Positions 9,515 to 18,710 are shown, counted from the first letter of the stretch. The stretch is DNA of 64,000 bases from Mannheimia cairinae (GCF_028649535.1 NZ_JAQSJE010000002.1:136645-200644); one strand, 5' to 3'. The notes: generated by a model not told the origin, from the letters alone. Numbers and translations are program-made.

Positions 9515-10735
9515 ATGCAAAGACTAGAACAGACTTATACTGCAACGAATGGTGTAAAAGTGATTTATAAACATAAACCAAGAAAGTACGATTTTAATCA
9601 TCTTATTGTTGTCTTTTCTGGTTTTTTAAATGCAAAACCAGGAAATTATGATTTTAATAATGCTTTAAATGATTGTCCTGCCGATGTCATTTGGATTAAT
9701 GATAATTTTGAAGATATGTACACTTATTATTTATGTGTTGATATGAATTTTAAGGTTGAGGAAGCAATTAAAGAATTTATTGATATCCAAATTAAAGCAT
9801 TGTCACTAGATTATGAGAAAGTAACAGTAACGGGTTTTAGTAAAGGTGGAAGTGCCGCTCTTTATTATGGTTTAAAATTACCTGTAGCAAATATTGTTAC
9901 GACTGTGCCTCAAATTAAAATCGGTAGCTATGTGGTTAAGAACTGGCCTCAGGTGGCTTCTCATATGATGGGAGAGCTAAGCCAAGCTAAACAAGATTAT
10001 TTAGACAAGTTAATTATTCAATTATTGAGAACAGATATTAGAAGAGAAAAGAATATCTATTTACTAACATCAGAAGCTGATATTCAGTATGAGTCAGAAA
10101 TTAAGCCAATACTAGACGATCTTAGAAAATACTCTAATTTTAATCTCATTAAAAGCTATTCGGTTTTTTGTCGTGAGCATAATCAGATTACTTCACATCA
10201 TACATCAACATTACTTGGGTTGTATTATCTTTTAACTTCAGGTGGTGTACCTCATTTCCCTAATAATGAAATCCATTTCTTTGGCTCACAACCTTTACCG
10301 ATAGAAAATAAAACTGGAGAGCCGATTGTAGATACATATTTATTAGATATAAAAAATGGACGTTTATTTATTGATGGTGTTGCCTTACTGAAAGGATATC
10401 ATTTAGTAGATTATAATGATGTTGCGTACGAGTTAATATTCAAAGGCAGTAAAGAAATTGTGAAACCACTTGCTAAAGCTCATAAACCTTATTTAACTAA
10501 AGAGTTTTTCGATGGTAAATATCTAGTTATTTACGATAAAGGTTGGTTTACTACTTATCAGTATAAGGGTATTGATATTAGTGATGTTCCTACTGGAGAT
10601 TATCAGCTGTTTATCCATATAATGATTAAAGGTCTTTCTAAGAGAGTACCACTTGTAACTAATAGAGAGTTAGTTAAGAATGTAAATGGCATTAAAGTTT
10701 ATTGCAAGGGTAATCAAATTTGTTTAAAAATTTAG
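9515..10735 (+). CDS. Asp2-like alpha/beta hydrolase of the polysaccharide locus
   Basis: A 406-residue protein with no signal peptide. It shows an alpha/beta-hydrolase core: a first strand HLIVVFSGF (29-37), a nucleophile elbow TGFSKGG with S109, and candidate histidines in EHNQITSHH (H222, H228/229). The layout resembles the Asp2 protein of accessory Sec systems, which acts as an O-acetyltransferase, and related proteins seen in capsule loci. I infer that it modifies or trims the polymer. The C-terminal third (about 270-406) looks like a separate beta-rich domain. It lies between two transferase genes on the same strand. Confidence 0.6.
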   Translation: MQRLEQTYTATNGVKVIYKHKPRKYDFNHLIVVFSGFLNAKPGNYDFNNALNDCPADVIWINDNFEDMYTYYLCVDMNFKVEEAIKEFIDIQIKALSLDYEKVTVTGFSKGGSAALYYGLKLPVANIVTTVPQIKIGSYVVKNWPQVASHMMGELSQAKQDYLDKLIIQLLRTDIRREKNIYLLTSEADIQYESEIKPILDDLRKYSNFNLIKSYSVFCREHNQITSHHTSTLLGLYYLLTSGGVPHFPNNEIHFFGSQPLPIENKTGEPIVDTYLLDIKNGRLFIDGVALLKGYHLVDYNDVAYELIFKGSKEIVKPLAKAHKPYLTKEFFDGKYLVIYDKGWFTTYQYKGIDISDVPTGDYQLFIHIMIKGLSKRVPLVTNRELVKNVNGIKVYCKGNQICLKI

Positions 10736-10800
10736 GGGCTGGGGCTATATGTATAAAGTAACCAATATAAATTAGAGTTAAGAGAGAAAATGTTAAGTTT

Positions 10801-12510
10801 ATGAATTATAAAAGAATAATAAATTTGGTTTCTCATTTACTGAAAAAACCTTCTTTAATATTAAAGGGGGTTACATCGGCTAAAAAATACGGTATTAAAT
10901 ATGCTTTAAAAAAAGCACTGACGCCTTATACGCCTAATTTTAACAGGCAGTTAGAATGGGTAAATATCAAAGAGCAAAAACAGATATTTATTTTAACTAC
11001 AAGACATTGTTATTTTATTGCTAGACTTATTCAAAAACAGTTAAATAATCTCTCTTTTCAAAGTGAAATTGTTTTTGATGTACCACAGAATGGATTTGGA
11101 AATGGAGTTCATTTTGTGGTTTGCCCACAAATGTTTAATGAACTACCTGAGCAATATATTGCTTTCCAATTAGAGCAGTCAGTAACTTCTCGATGGTTTA
11201 ATAAAGAATATTTAAATAAACTTAGTAATGCTTATGCTGTACTTGATTATTCTTTAGATAATATTTCTTTTTTACAAAAGAATGGCTTATCTTTTCAGAA
11301 AATATTTTTTTCTCCTTTAGGATTTTACCCCTCTTTTTTTAATCATATGGAAGAAAACGAAATATATGATGTGTTGTTCTATGGTGATATAAAAAATGAG
11401 AGAAGAAAAAAATATATTGATAAATTAGCATCAAAATATCGAGTAAAAGTAATAAAAAATAGTTTTGGTAATGAGCTTTATCAAGAAATTGCAAAAGCAA
11501 AGATCATCGTTAATATCCATTATTATGATAATGCATTATTGGAAACAACTCGGTTATATGAATGTTTATCCCTTAATAAGTTAGTTATTTCTGAAAAAAG
11601 TGCTGATTTATATTTGTATCCACAACTTGAGGAAACTGTAGATTTTGTCGAAGAAGGTAATATTGAGGAGATGTGTAGCCGGGTTAATTTCTGGCTTAAG
11701 AATGAGCAAATAAGAAAAGAAAAAGTTACCAATAACATTGATTATCTTAATGCCTCTCCAAATCTATTTAATTTTTACTTTTTACGCTTTATGTTGGCAA
11801 ATGATTGGATTGAATTTGATGTTTTTTATGATTTAGTTTCTCATCATATTAAGTTAGAGAAAGATTTTATTTGTTTAGGTTTACCTGAGACTGTTGAAAG
11901 AAGAACGCTTTTTGAACATCAGAATCAGTATGGAATTCAATTTTTTTCAGGATTAAGGCATAAATTCGGTTGGGTTGGCTGTGGAATGAGCTATAAATTG
12001 TTATTAAAAAAAGCAAAAGAATCATCTTTTCCACAGCTAACAATTTGTGAGGATGATGTATTATTCAATAAGGACTTTTACACACGCTATTTACAAGTAA
12101 AAAACTTTCTCAATCAAAGAAATGATTGGAATATTTTCGCAGGATTGATCGCTGATTTACATCCTAAAACAGAAATTATTTATATTGAAAATAAAAACGA
12201 GGAAGAATATATTTATCTAGATAAAATGACTAGTATGGTTATGAATATTTATAATCAATCATTTTATGATAAATTAATAAATTGGAATGAAAAAGATCGT
12301 GATGTTTCTAAAAATGCAATAGATAGATATATAGAAAACCAAGGGATGCTTAGAGTTGTTACAACATTACCTTATTTAGTTTCTCATCGTGAAGATGCGT
12401 ATTCTACTCTTTGGGGTATAAATAATAGTGTTTATACAGAGATGATTAAAGGTAGCGAAAAAAAACTGATAGATAAATTACAAAATTACAAACAGTCTAA
12501 TGAAATTTAG
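10801..12510 (+). CDS. two-domain glycosyltransferase (GT-B-like plus GT25-like)
   Basis: A 569-residue protein with two apparently catalytic halves. The N-terminal half (about 60-325) resembles a GT-B glycosyltransferase; its donor-side segment reads LYECLSLNKLVISE near residue 255. The C-terminal half (about 360-560) resembles LPS glycosyltransferase family 25: WVGCGMSYKLLLKKA followed by the acidic motif CEDDV and a later SHREDAYS. The 3' end overlaps the next gene by 11 bases, so the two are probably co-translated. Sugars and linkages cannot be deduced. Strongly AT-rich. Confidence 0.68.
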   Translation: MNYKRIINLVSHLLKKPSLILKGVTSAKKYGIKYALKKALTPYTPNFNRQLEWVNIKEQKQIFILTTRHCYFIARLIQKQLNNLSFQSEIVFDVPQNGFGNGVHFVVCPQMFNELPEQYIAFQLEQSVTSRWFNKEYLNKLSNAYAVLDYSLDNISFLQKNGLSFQKIFFSPLGFYPSFFNHMEENEIYDVLFYGDIKNERRKKYIDKLASKYRVKVIKNSFGNELYQEIAKAKIIVNIHYYDNALLETTRLYECLSLNKLVISEKSADLYLYPQLEETVDFVEEGNIEEMCSRVNFWLKNEQIRKEKVTNNIDYLNASPNLFNFYFLRFMLANDWIEFDVFYDLVSHHIKLEKDFICLGLPETVERRTLFEHQNQYGIQFFSGLRHKFGWVGCGMSYKLLLKKAKESSFPQLTICEDDVLFNKDFYTRYLQVKNFLNQRNDWNIFAGLIADLHPKTEIIYIENKNEEEYIYLDKMTSMVMNIYNQSFYDKLINWNEKDRDVSKNAIDRYIENQGMLRVVTTLPYLVSHREDAYSTLWGINNSVYTEMIKGSEKKLIDKLQNYKQSNEI

Positions 12511-13399
12511 TTTAATTGTACCTACGTATAATGCAGGCTTTATGTGGAAGCAATGGATTGAAGCTGTTAAGATGCAAGACCTTCAACCATTAGAGGTAAT
12601 TGTTATTGATTCCTCTTCTACAGATGGAACTGATTTGTTAGCTAAACAAGCCGGTTTTAAAGTTGTACAGATCGATAAAGCAGAATTCAATCATGGTGCT
12701 ACTCGTAATAAAGCTGCGGTATTATGCGATCGAAATAGCGATATTCTTATTTACCTTACTCAAGATGCGATTTTATCTGAGCCGTCATCTTTACGTAAAT
12801 TAGTAAAATATTTGAATCAATCTCATATTGCAGCGGTATGTGGACGGCAGTTACCTCATAAAAATGCCAATCCCTTAGCAACATTTATACGAGAATTTAA
12901 TTATCCCCCTGAATCTTCTATTAAAGATAAGACAAATATTTCTAAATTGGGTATTAAAACAGCATTTATGTCTAATTCATTTGCCGCTTATCGTAAGAGT
13001 ATATTTGAGGAACTAGGAGGCTTTCCAAATGATGTTATCCTAGCTGAAGATATGTATTTAGCAGCTAAAATAGTACTAGCTGGATATCAAGTTGCTTATT
13101 GTGCAGAGGCTACTGTTTATCATTCCCATAATTATACTCTTTGCCAAGAGTTTAAACGTTATTTTGATACTGGCTGCTTTCATTTAGAGGAGCCTTGGAT
13201 AATGGAAACATTTGGAAATGTTAGTGGTGAAGGAAAAAAATTAATTTTAAAAGAATGGTATTACTTACTAAAGAATGCTCCTGTATGGTTGCCTTACTCA
13301 TTTTTAACTATTTGCAGTAAAGCAATGGGATTTTATTTTGGGAAAAATGCCAATAAAATACCTAAGAAATACTGGCATTATTTTAGTATGTTTCGTTGA
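12500..13399 (+). CDS. family 2 glycosyltransferase, rhamnosyltransferase-like
   Basis: A 299-residue cytoplasmic GT-A enzyme. It opens with the family 2 strand [11 protein letters not shown], has the DSSSTDGT nucleotide-binding segment and the [10 protein letters not shown] motif, common in dTDP-rhamnose-dependent enzymes such as RgpF-type and Wbb-type rhamnosyltransferases. [11 protein letters not shown] is the acidic acceptor-side motif. Immediate linkage to rmlBADC supports a rhamnose donor. The start overlaps the preceding gene by 11 bases. Acceptor and anomeric outcome are unknown. Confidence 0.8.
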   Translation: MKFSLIVPTYNAGFMWKQWIEAVKMQDLQPLEVIVIDSSSTDGTDLLAKQAGFKVVQIDKAEFNHGATRNKAAVLCDRNSDILIYLTQDAILSEPSSLRKLVKYLNQSHIAAVCGRQLPHKNANPLATFIREFNYPPESSIKDKTNISKLGIKTAFMSNSFAAYRKSIFEELGGFPNDVILAEDMYLAAKIVLAGYQVAYCAEATVYHSHNYTLCQEFKRYFDTGCFHLEEPWIMETFGNVSGEGKKLILKEWYYLLKNAPVWLPYSFLTICSKAMGFYFGKNANKIPKKYWHYFSMFR

Positions 13400-13412
13400 T
13401 TATAGGATGAAT

Positions 13413-14474
13413 ATGAAAATTTTAGTTACCGGCGGTGCCGGCTTTATCGGTTCTGCCGTTGTTCGTCATATTATTAACAACACCCAAGACAGTGTCGTGA
13501 ATGTTGATAAACTTACCTATGCTGGTAATTTAGAATCATTAGAAGCTGTAACAAATAATCCTCGCTATGCTTTTGAACATGTCGATATTTGCGACCGTAT
13601 GGCACTCGATTGTGTTTTTGCCGAACATCAACCCGATGCAGTAATGCATTTAGCAGCAGAAAGCCACGTGGATCGTTCTATTGATAGTCCAGCTGCCTTT
13701 ATCGAAACAAACATTATCGGTACTTATACCCTATTAGAAGCCGTTCGCCACTACTGGAATAGCTTGTCAAGCGAACGCAAAGCCGCTTTCCGTTTCCACC
13801 ATATTTCAACTGATGAAGTGTATGGTGATTTGGAAGGGACAGATGATCTGTTTACCGAAACCACTCCATACGCTCCAAGTAGTCCTTATTCTGCTTCCAA
13901 AGCATCAAGTGATCACTTAGTGCGTGCGTGGCTACGTACTTATGGGTTGCCAACTATTGTTACCAACTGCTCCAATAACTACGGGCCCTTCCATTTCCCT
14001 GAAAAATTAATCCCATTGATGATCTTAAATGCCTTAGATGGCAAAAAACTGCCGGTTTATGGCAACGGTCAGCAGATTCGTGATTGGCTATTTGTTGAGG
14101 ATCACGCTCGAGCCTTATACAACGTCGTTACTGAGGGTAAAATTGGCGAAACATACAATATCGGCGGGCATAATGAAAAAGCTAATATTGATGTAGTACG
14201 GACAATTTGTGCCTTGTTGGAAGAACTTGTACCAAACAAGCCTACTGGTGTTGCAAAATATGAAGATTTAATCACCTATGTTACCGACCGCCCCGGCCAC
14301 GATGTCCGCTATGCCATTGATGCTGCCAAAATCGGACGTGAATTGGGCTGGAAACCGCAAGAAACCTTTGAAAGCGGTATCCGCAAAACGGTGGAATGGT
14401 ATCTCGCCAATAAAAAATGGTGGAGTCGTGTATTAGACGGTTCGTATAATCGTGAGCGTTTAGGTACGAAATAA
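13413..14474 (+). CDS. rmlB: dTDP-glucose 4,6-dehydratase
   Basis: Second step of dTDP-L-rhamnose synthesis: dTDP-glucose to dTDP-4-keto-6-deoxyglucose. The 353-residue enzyme has the NAD motif TGGAGFIG near its start, STDEVYGD, and the YSASK catalytic pair. I chose ATG 13413, placed after AGGA at 13404-13407; ATG 13407 would add two residues. The upstream in-frame extension overlaps the previous gene and is not conserved-looking. From this gene onward base composition shifts to a visibly higher G+C than the transferase genes to the left. Confidence 0.96.
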   Translation: MKILVTGGAGFIGSAVVRHIINNTQDSVVNVDKLTYAGNLESLEAVTNNPRYAFEHVDICDRMALDCVFAEHQPDAVMHLAAESHVDRSIDSPAAFIETNIIGTYTLLEAVRHYWNSLSSERKAAFRFHHISTDEVYGDLEGTDDLFTETTPYAPSSPYSASKASSDHLVRAWLRTYGLPTIVTNCSNNYGPFHFPEKLIPLMILNALDGKKLPVYGNGQQIRDWLFVEDHARALYNVVTEGKIGETYNIGGHNEKANIDVVRTICALLEELVPNKPTGVAKYEDLITYVTDRPGHDVRYAIDAAKIGRELGWKPQETFESGIRKTVEWYLANKKWWSRVLDGSYNRERLGTK

Positions 14475-14489
14475 AGGGCATAACATAAA

Positions 14490-15362
14490 ATGAAAGGTAT
14501 TATTCTCGCTGGCGGTTCAGGTACTCGCCTTTATCCTATTACTCGTGGTGTATCCAAACAGCTGTTACCTGTTTATGATAAGCCGATGATCTACTATCCG
14601 TTATCCGTGTTAATGCTGGCAGGGATTCATGAGATTTTGATTATTACCACGCCTGAAGATAATGATAGTTTTAAGCGCTTGCTTGGTGATGGTTCTGATT
14701 TTGGTATCCATTTGGAATATGCCATTCAACCAAGTCCGGACGGTTTGGCACAGGCATTTTTGATCGGTGAAGAGTTTATCGGTTCAGATAATGTTTGTTT
14801 AGTATTGGGAGATAACATTTTCTACGGTCAGCATTTTTCAAAAACCTTAAAAGAGGCGGCTGCCCGTCAAAATGGGGCAACAGTTTTCGGCTATCAAGTA
14901 AAAGATCCTGAGCGTTTTGGCGTGGTGGAATTTGATGAACATTTCAAAGCCCTTTCCATTGAAGAAAAACCACAACAACCAAAATCTGATTGGGCAGTAA
15001 CAGGTCTGTATTTTTACGATAATCGAGTGGTGGAATTTGCCAAACAAGTTAAACCATCTGCTCGTGGAGAATTGGAAATTACCACGCTCAATGAAATGTA
15101 TCTTAACGATGGTTCATTAAATGTTCAATTACTTGGTCGTGGTTTTGCGTGGTTGGATACCGGCACGCACGAAAGCTTGCACGAAGCAGCGTCTTTTGTT
15201 CGTACTATTGAAAATGTACAGGCCATGCAGGTAGCTTGCTTGGAAGAAATTGCGTGGCGTAATGGTTGGCTAAGCACAGAGCAAGTAGAAATTCTGGCAA
15301 AACCGATGGAGAAAAATACCTATGGGCAATATTTACTCCGCTTGGTCAAAGGGGCAAAATAA
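14490..15362 (+). CDS. rmlA: glucose-1-phosphate thymidylyltransferase
   Basis: First step of the dTDP-rhamnose pathway: glucose-1-phosphate and dTTP to dTDP-glucose. The 290-residue protein shows the nucleotidyltransferase signature [11 protein letters not shown] (residues 8-18), LGDNIFYGQ and [19 protein letters not shown], typical of the RmlA class. Length matches the family (about 290). The stop overlaps the rmlD start (TAATG), indicating translational coupling. Usually feedback-inhibited by dTDP-rhamnose in this family. Confidence 0.97.
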   Translation: MKGIILAGGSGTRLYPITRGVSKQLLPVYDKPMIYYPLSVLMLAGIHEILIITTPEDNDSFKRLLGDGSDFGIHLEYAIQPSPDGLAQAFLIGEEFIGSDNVCLVLGDNIFYGQHFSKTLKEAAARQNGATVFGYQVKDPERFGVVEFDEHFKALSIEEKPQQPKSDWAVTGLYFYDNRVVEFAKQVKPSARGELEITTLNEMYLNDGSLNVQLLGRGFAWLDTGTHESLHEAASFVRTIENVQAMQVACLEEIAWRNGWLSTEQVEILAKPMEKNTYGQYLLRLVKGAK

Positions 15363-16234
15363 TGGCAAAATTTTTAATTACTGGTGCAAATGGTCAGGTG
15401 GGTTACTGTTTGACTCAGCAATTGCAAAATAAAGCTGAAATTCTAGCGGTTGATCGGGATAAATTGGATATTACCGACCGTGATGAGGTTTTTCAGACGA
15501 TTGAAACTTTCCGCCCCGATGTGATTATCAATGCGGCTGCCCACACTGCAGTTGATCGTGCTGAAAGTGAACAGGCACTTTCCGAAGCGATCAATGTAAA
15601 AGGTGTGCAATACCTTGCCGAAGCAGCACAACAGTACGGTGCTATTTTGCTACATATTTCAACGGATTATGTATTCAGTGGCGAAGGCGAAAAGCCTTAC
15701 CGTGAAAACGATACTACTGTCCCACAAGGTGTTTATGGCAAAACTAAACTAGCAGGTGAACAGGTTGCATTGAGCCATTGCGAACGTACAGTCGTATTGC
15801 GTACCGCTTGGGTATTTGGTGAGCACGGCAATAACTTTGTGAAAACAATGCTCCGTTTGGGCAAAGAGCGAGAAAGTTTAGGCGTTGTCGCTGATCAATT
15901 CGGTGGGCCGACTTATGCCGGCGATATTGCTTCTACCTTGATTCAAATTGCAGAAAGTTTGTTAAGTGGTCAAAAAAGCTACGGTATTTATCATTTTACT
16001 GGCTTTCCTTATGTCAGCTGGTTTGAATTTTCCCAAGCGATTTTTAATCAAGCCGTTTCACAAAACGTATTGGAAAAAGCACCGCTTGTGAATGGCATTG
16101 CGACTAGCGATTACCCGACACCAGCCAAACGCCCTGCTAATTCACGTTTAGATTTAACCAAGATCCAAAAGACTTTTGATATAACCCCGAGTAACTGGCA
16201 AAAAGCATTGGAAAATATTCAGGCATATTATTAA
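15362..16234 (+). CDS. rmlD: dTDP-4-dehydrorhamnose reductase
   Basis: Last step of dTDP-L-rhamnose synthesis, an NAD(P)H-dependent reduction. The 290-residue product begins [14 protein letters not shown] with the Rossmann glycine motif and contains STDYVFSG and the YGKTK catalytic pair. I place the start at 15362, inside the rmlA stop codon. An in-frame ATG at 15266 would add 32 residues that duplicate rmlA coding sequence in another frame and do not look like this family. Gene order rmlB-A-D-C is a common arrangement. Confidence 0.96.
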   Translation: MAKFLITGANGQVGYCLTQQLQNKAEILAVDRDKLDITDRDEVFQTIETFRPDVIINAAAHTAVDRAESEQALSEAINVKGVQYLAEAAQQYGAILLHISTDYVFSGEGEKPYRENDTTVPQGVYGKTKLAGEQVALSHCERTVVLRTAWVFGEHGNNFVKTMLRLGKERESLGVVADQFGGPTYAGDIASTLIQIAESLLSGQKSYGIYHFTGFPYVSWFEFSQAIFNQAVSQNVLEKAPLVNGIATSDYPTPAKRPANSRLDLTKIQKTFDITPSNWQKALENIQAYY

Positions 16235-16243
16235 GAAATAAAA

Positions 16244-16786
16244 ATGAACATTATTGAAACCAAAATACCGGATGTAAAATTATTAGAACCGACAGTATTC
16301 GGTGATGAGCGTGGTTTTTTTATGGAAACGTTCCGTGATGAGTGGTTTAAAGCCAATATTGCAGAGCGTACCTTTGTACAGGAAAATCATTCCAAATCGA
16401 CCAAAGGTGTTTTAAGAGGTTTACATTATCAAACTGAAAATACCCAAGGTAAGTTAGTCAGAGTAGTTAGTGGTGCAGTTTTTGATGTCGCTGTGGATTT
16501 ACGCAAAAGTTCGACAACTTTTGGACAATGGATTGGGGAAATTTTATCGGCTGAAAACAAACGTCAGCTCTGGGTTCCCGAAGGTTTTGCCCACGGTTTT
16601 TATGTGTTAAGCAACGAAGCTGAATTTGTGTATAAATGTACTGATTACTATAACCCAAAAGCAGAACATTCGCTGATTTGGAATGATCCGACAGTTGCGG
16701 TTGATTGGCAGCTTGATGGAGAGCCTAGTTTATCTGTAAAAGATTTAGCTGGTAAGACTTTAAAGGATGCAATCACATTTAAATAG
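16244..16786 (+). CDS. rmlC: dTDP-4-dehydrorhamnose 3,5-epimerase
   Basis: Third enzyme of the rhamnose pathway, a cupin-fold epimerase acting on the 4-keto sugar. The 180-residue product has FGDERGFFMETF near residue 20, the RGLHYQ segment holding the catalytic histidine, and WVPEGFAHGFYVLS. Nine bases separate it from rmlD. It is the last rightward gene of the locus; a hairpin with a short T run follows at 16802-16828. Confidence 0.96.
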   Translation: MNIIETKIPDVKLLEPTVFGDERGFFMETFRDEWFKANIAERTFVQENHSKSTKGVLRGLHYQTENTQGKLVRVVSGAVFDVAVDLRKSSTTFGQWIGEILSAENKRQLWVPEGFAHGFYVLSNEAEFVYKCTDYYNPKAEHSLIWNDPTVAVDWQLDGEPSLSVKDLAGKTLKDAITFK

Positions 16787-16801
16787 AAGTTAAAATAGTA
16801 G

Positions 16802-16828
16802 TAAGGCAGAAATTATCTGCCTTATTTT
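16802..16828 (+). terminator. intrinsic terminator after rmlC
   Basis: Nine-base perfect stem TAAGGCAGA / TCTGCCTTA with a five-base loop, followed by TTTT. It lies between the convergent rmlC and O-antigen ligase genes. The T run is short, so efficiency may be modest. Confidence 0.7.
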
Positions 16829-16841
16829 ATATGTGTGATTT

Positions 16842-18089
16842 TTATTCTTTCTTTTTAATCAAATAGTATACTACAACTAGTACAAAGAAATAGAATAATG
16901 AGCCAGAATTATGAGCTAAAGATGATTGGCTTAAGAAAAAGAATGAATGCGATATAATATGAATAATACCTAGTATAGCAATGCATTTTATTGCTGTATC
17001 ATTTGTTTTTAGCCTTTTTATGAAAATAAGAAATGGCGTAATAAGAATTGCTAATAATGCAATAAATCCTAAAATTCCTCTTTTCACAAAAGATTCTAAA
17101 TATTGATTATGGAGACTGTTATATCCTAAAGTAGTTTTAGCCATTTGATTAGATTCAACTTGTTTCTTTTTAAATTTCTCATAGCCTCGACTACCATGAC
17201 CTAATAGTGGTTTCTCACTAATTGCAATAAGTGCATTTTCCCACATATCAAAGCGAGCCCCAAGAGAGGTATTTTTATTACCTTTTTCAATATAATGTAT
17301 AACATCTCTTTCTGCTTCTTTGTATCGTTTCTGAATACCAAACTCAGGTTTATAGATAAATAATGAGAGTGAAACTGCTAATAATAAGGTACTAAAATAA
17401 ATAATTTTCTTATTAATAACTTTAAAATTAAAAAAGAAAATTAGTAAGAAACAAGCGGGGAAAGCAATCCAACCACCTCTTGCTCCTGTTAATATACTAG
17501 CGAGTAGTCCAAAGGCTGCAAATACGATATATAAAATACCTATTTTATTTTTCTTCTCAGAAAACCAGTAAAAAGCAATAGCAATGCTTAATAAGCCTAA
17601 TAGTATAGAAATATTGCCTGCTTGAATATGCATTGTTTCAGGAAAAGGCTTCGGCAATTTCATCACGAACTTCTGGTAAATAGCCAAGCCCCCCACCATA
17701 AATGCCCCAATAGGAATAAAGTGGAAAATAGTTGTTTTCTTTATAGGGTAAAGGTTAAAAAAGAAAATTAGAGGAATAAGCAGTAAAATTCTGCTTGGGT
17801 TATCAATTTCTCGGAAGCCATCGCCATTAAAAATGGCAGACATAACAAACGTTAAAAAATAAGCAATTAGTGAGAAAATAAAATACTTATCTTCTTTGTC
17901 TAATTGCCATTTTACTTTGAGTTTAAAACGGTAAAACAGAAAGGTTAAGGTTGCAATAATGCCTAGTGCCATAGGAATATAGCTGTAACCTTTTTTAAAG
18001 CTAAGTACCGTAACAAAAAAGGTAGCAATAAGTAGGTTGCAGAAAAAAACAATGTGTGCTTTTTCTATTTTCTTGAAATTGAGTAACAT
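16842..18089 (-). CDS. waaL: O-antigen ligase family membrane protein (WaaL-like)
   Basis: A 415-residue polytopic inner-membrane protein with about ten to twelve hydrophobic segments. The large periplasmic loop carries KPLLGHGSRGYEKF and SLHNQYLE, positions of the conserved residues in the Wzy_C/WaaL family. WaaL moves the finished polymer from undecaprenyl diphosphate to lipid A-core. The family also includes O-antigen polymerases (Wzy). I favour ligase because the locus uses an ABC exporter, which needs no Wzy, and because the gene stands alone on the opposite strand. A GC-poor gene like the transferase block. Confidence 0.75.
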   Translation of the reverse strand: MLLNFKKIEKAHIVFFCNLLIATFFVTVLSFKKGYSYIPMALGIIATLTFLFYRFKLKVKWQLDKEDKYFIFSLIAYFLTFVMSAIFNGDGFREIDNPSRILLLIPLIFFFNLYPIKKTTIFHFIPIGAFMVGGLAIYQKFVMKLPKPFPETMHIQAGNISILLGLLSIAIAFYWFSEKKNKIGILYIVFAAFGLLASILTGARGGWIAFPACFLLIFFFNFKVINKKIIYFSTLLLAVSLSLFIYKPEFGIQKRYKEAERDVIHYIEKGNKNTSLGARFDMWENALIAISEKPLLGHGSRGYEKFKKKQVESNQMAKTTLGYNSLHNQYLESFVKRGILGFIALLAILITPFLIFIKRLKTNDTAIKCIAILGIIHIISHSFFFLSQSSLAHNSGSLFYFFVLVVVYYLIKKKE

Positions 18090-18235
18090 TAATTTATCCT
18101 AAAAATAATCAGGTGAATTTTGTTTATTCTAGCTAATCATCGTATGTCTAGCTATCTCTTTTTAAAGGTAAAGTAGAATATTACTAAGTGCGATTTCTAC
18201 TTAACGAACTTTGGGTTTTAGGCGTTAATCTGCTC

Positions 18236-18264
18236 TTTACTTTGTTTTTTTGTTAGGGTAAAAT
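18236..18264 (+). promoter_or_regulatory. predicted sigma-70 promoter of rpsU
   Basis: TTTACT (18236-18241), 17-base spacer and TAAAAT (18259-18264). It lies about 75 bases before the rpsU start and is the best hexamer pair in the gap between the ligase gene and rpsU. Confidence 0.5.
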
Positions 18265-18340
18265 GCACTACCTTTTTTGTTCTATGCCGCCAAAATTGTG
18301 AGCGGTTTTATTTAATCATATTTTTCTGAGGTGATGGCAT

Positions 18341-18556
18341 ATGCCAGTAATTAAAGTTCGTGAAAATGAATCATTTGACGTAGCATTACGTCGTTTCAAA
18401 CGCTCTTGCGAAAAAGCAGGTTTATTAGCAGAAGTTCGTGCACGTGAATTCTACGAAAAGCCAACTACAATCCGTAAACGTGAGAAAGCATCTTTAGCGA
18501 AACGTCACGCTAAACGTAACTTCCGTGAGAACGCACGTAACACACGTTTATACTAA
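18341..18556 (+). CDS. rpsU: 30S ribosomal protein S21
   Basis: Small basic protein of the 30S subunit (71 residues), beginning [21 protein letters not shown], unmistakable S21. First gene of the rpsU-dnaG-rpoD macromolecular synthesis operon. A GAGGTG Shine-Dalgarno precedes the ATG. The stop codon lies inside a 21-base perfect palindrome, and a terminator-like hairpin follows, which would lower expression of dnaG relative to rpsU. It marks the right border of the polysaccharide locus. Confidence 0.98.
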   Translation: MPVIKVRENESFDVALRRFKRSCEKAGLLAEVRAREFYEKPTTIRKREKASLAKRHAKRNFRENARNTRLY

Positions 18557-18573
18557 TTAGAGACTCTAATTAG
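18553..18573. repeat. 21-base perfect palindrome at the rpsU stop codon
   Basis: CTAATTAGAG, one A, CTCTAATTAG. The TAA stop of rpsU is within the left arm. It could form an RNA hairpin or be a protein-binding or processing site. Function unknown. Confidence 0.7.
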
Positions 18574-18586
18574 CAAAAATATATCG

Positions 18587-18625
18587 AAACCGTGATTCCT
18601 TCAGACTCACGGTTTTGGTGTTTTT
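18587..18625 (+). terminator. intrinsic terminator/attenuator between rpsU and dnaG
   Basis: Stem AAACCGTGA / TCACGGTTT with an eleven-base loop, followed by TGGTGTTTTT. The position matches the partial terminator between rpsU and dnaG in the E. coli operon, so it is probably leaky. Confidence 0.75.
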
Positions 18626-18636
18626 ATCCCCTATTT

Positions 18637-18682
18637 CAAGCGGTTACTTTTTTGTAAAATTTTGCAAAAATCCGACCGCTTG
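18637..18682. repeat. inverted pair of near-consensus uptake signals
   Basis: CAAGCGGT at 18637-18644 and ACCGCTTG at 18675-18682 face each other across an AT-rich spacer with TTTGCAAAA. Both lack the first A of the exact 9-mer. The pair may also act as a weak hairpin before dnaG. Confidence 0.65.
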
Positions 18683-18710
18683 CGTAACCCCAAAGAGCAG
18701 GAGGAAATCA

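Noticed and set aside
13338-13412. Longer rmlB start at 13338
   Set aside because: It would run through the end of the preceding transferase gene and lacks a Shine-Dalgarno; the family starts at [10 protein letters not shown].
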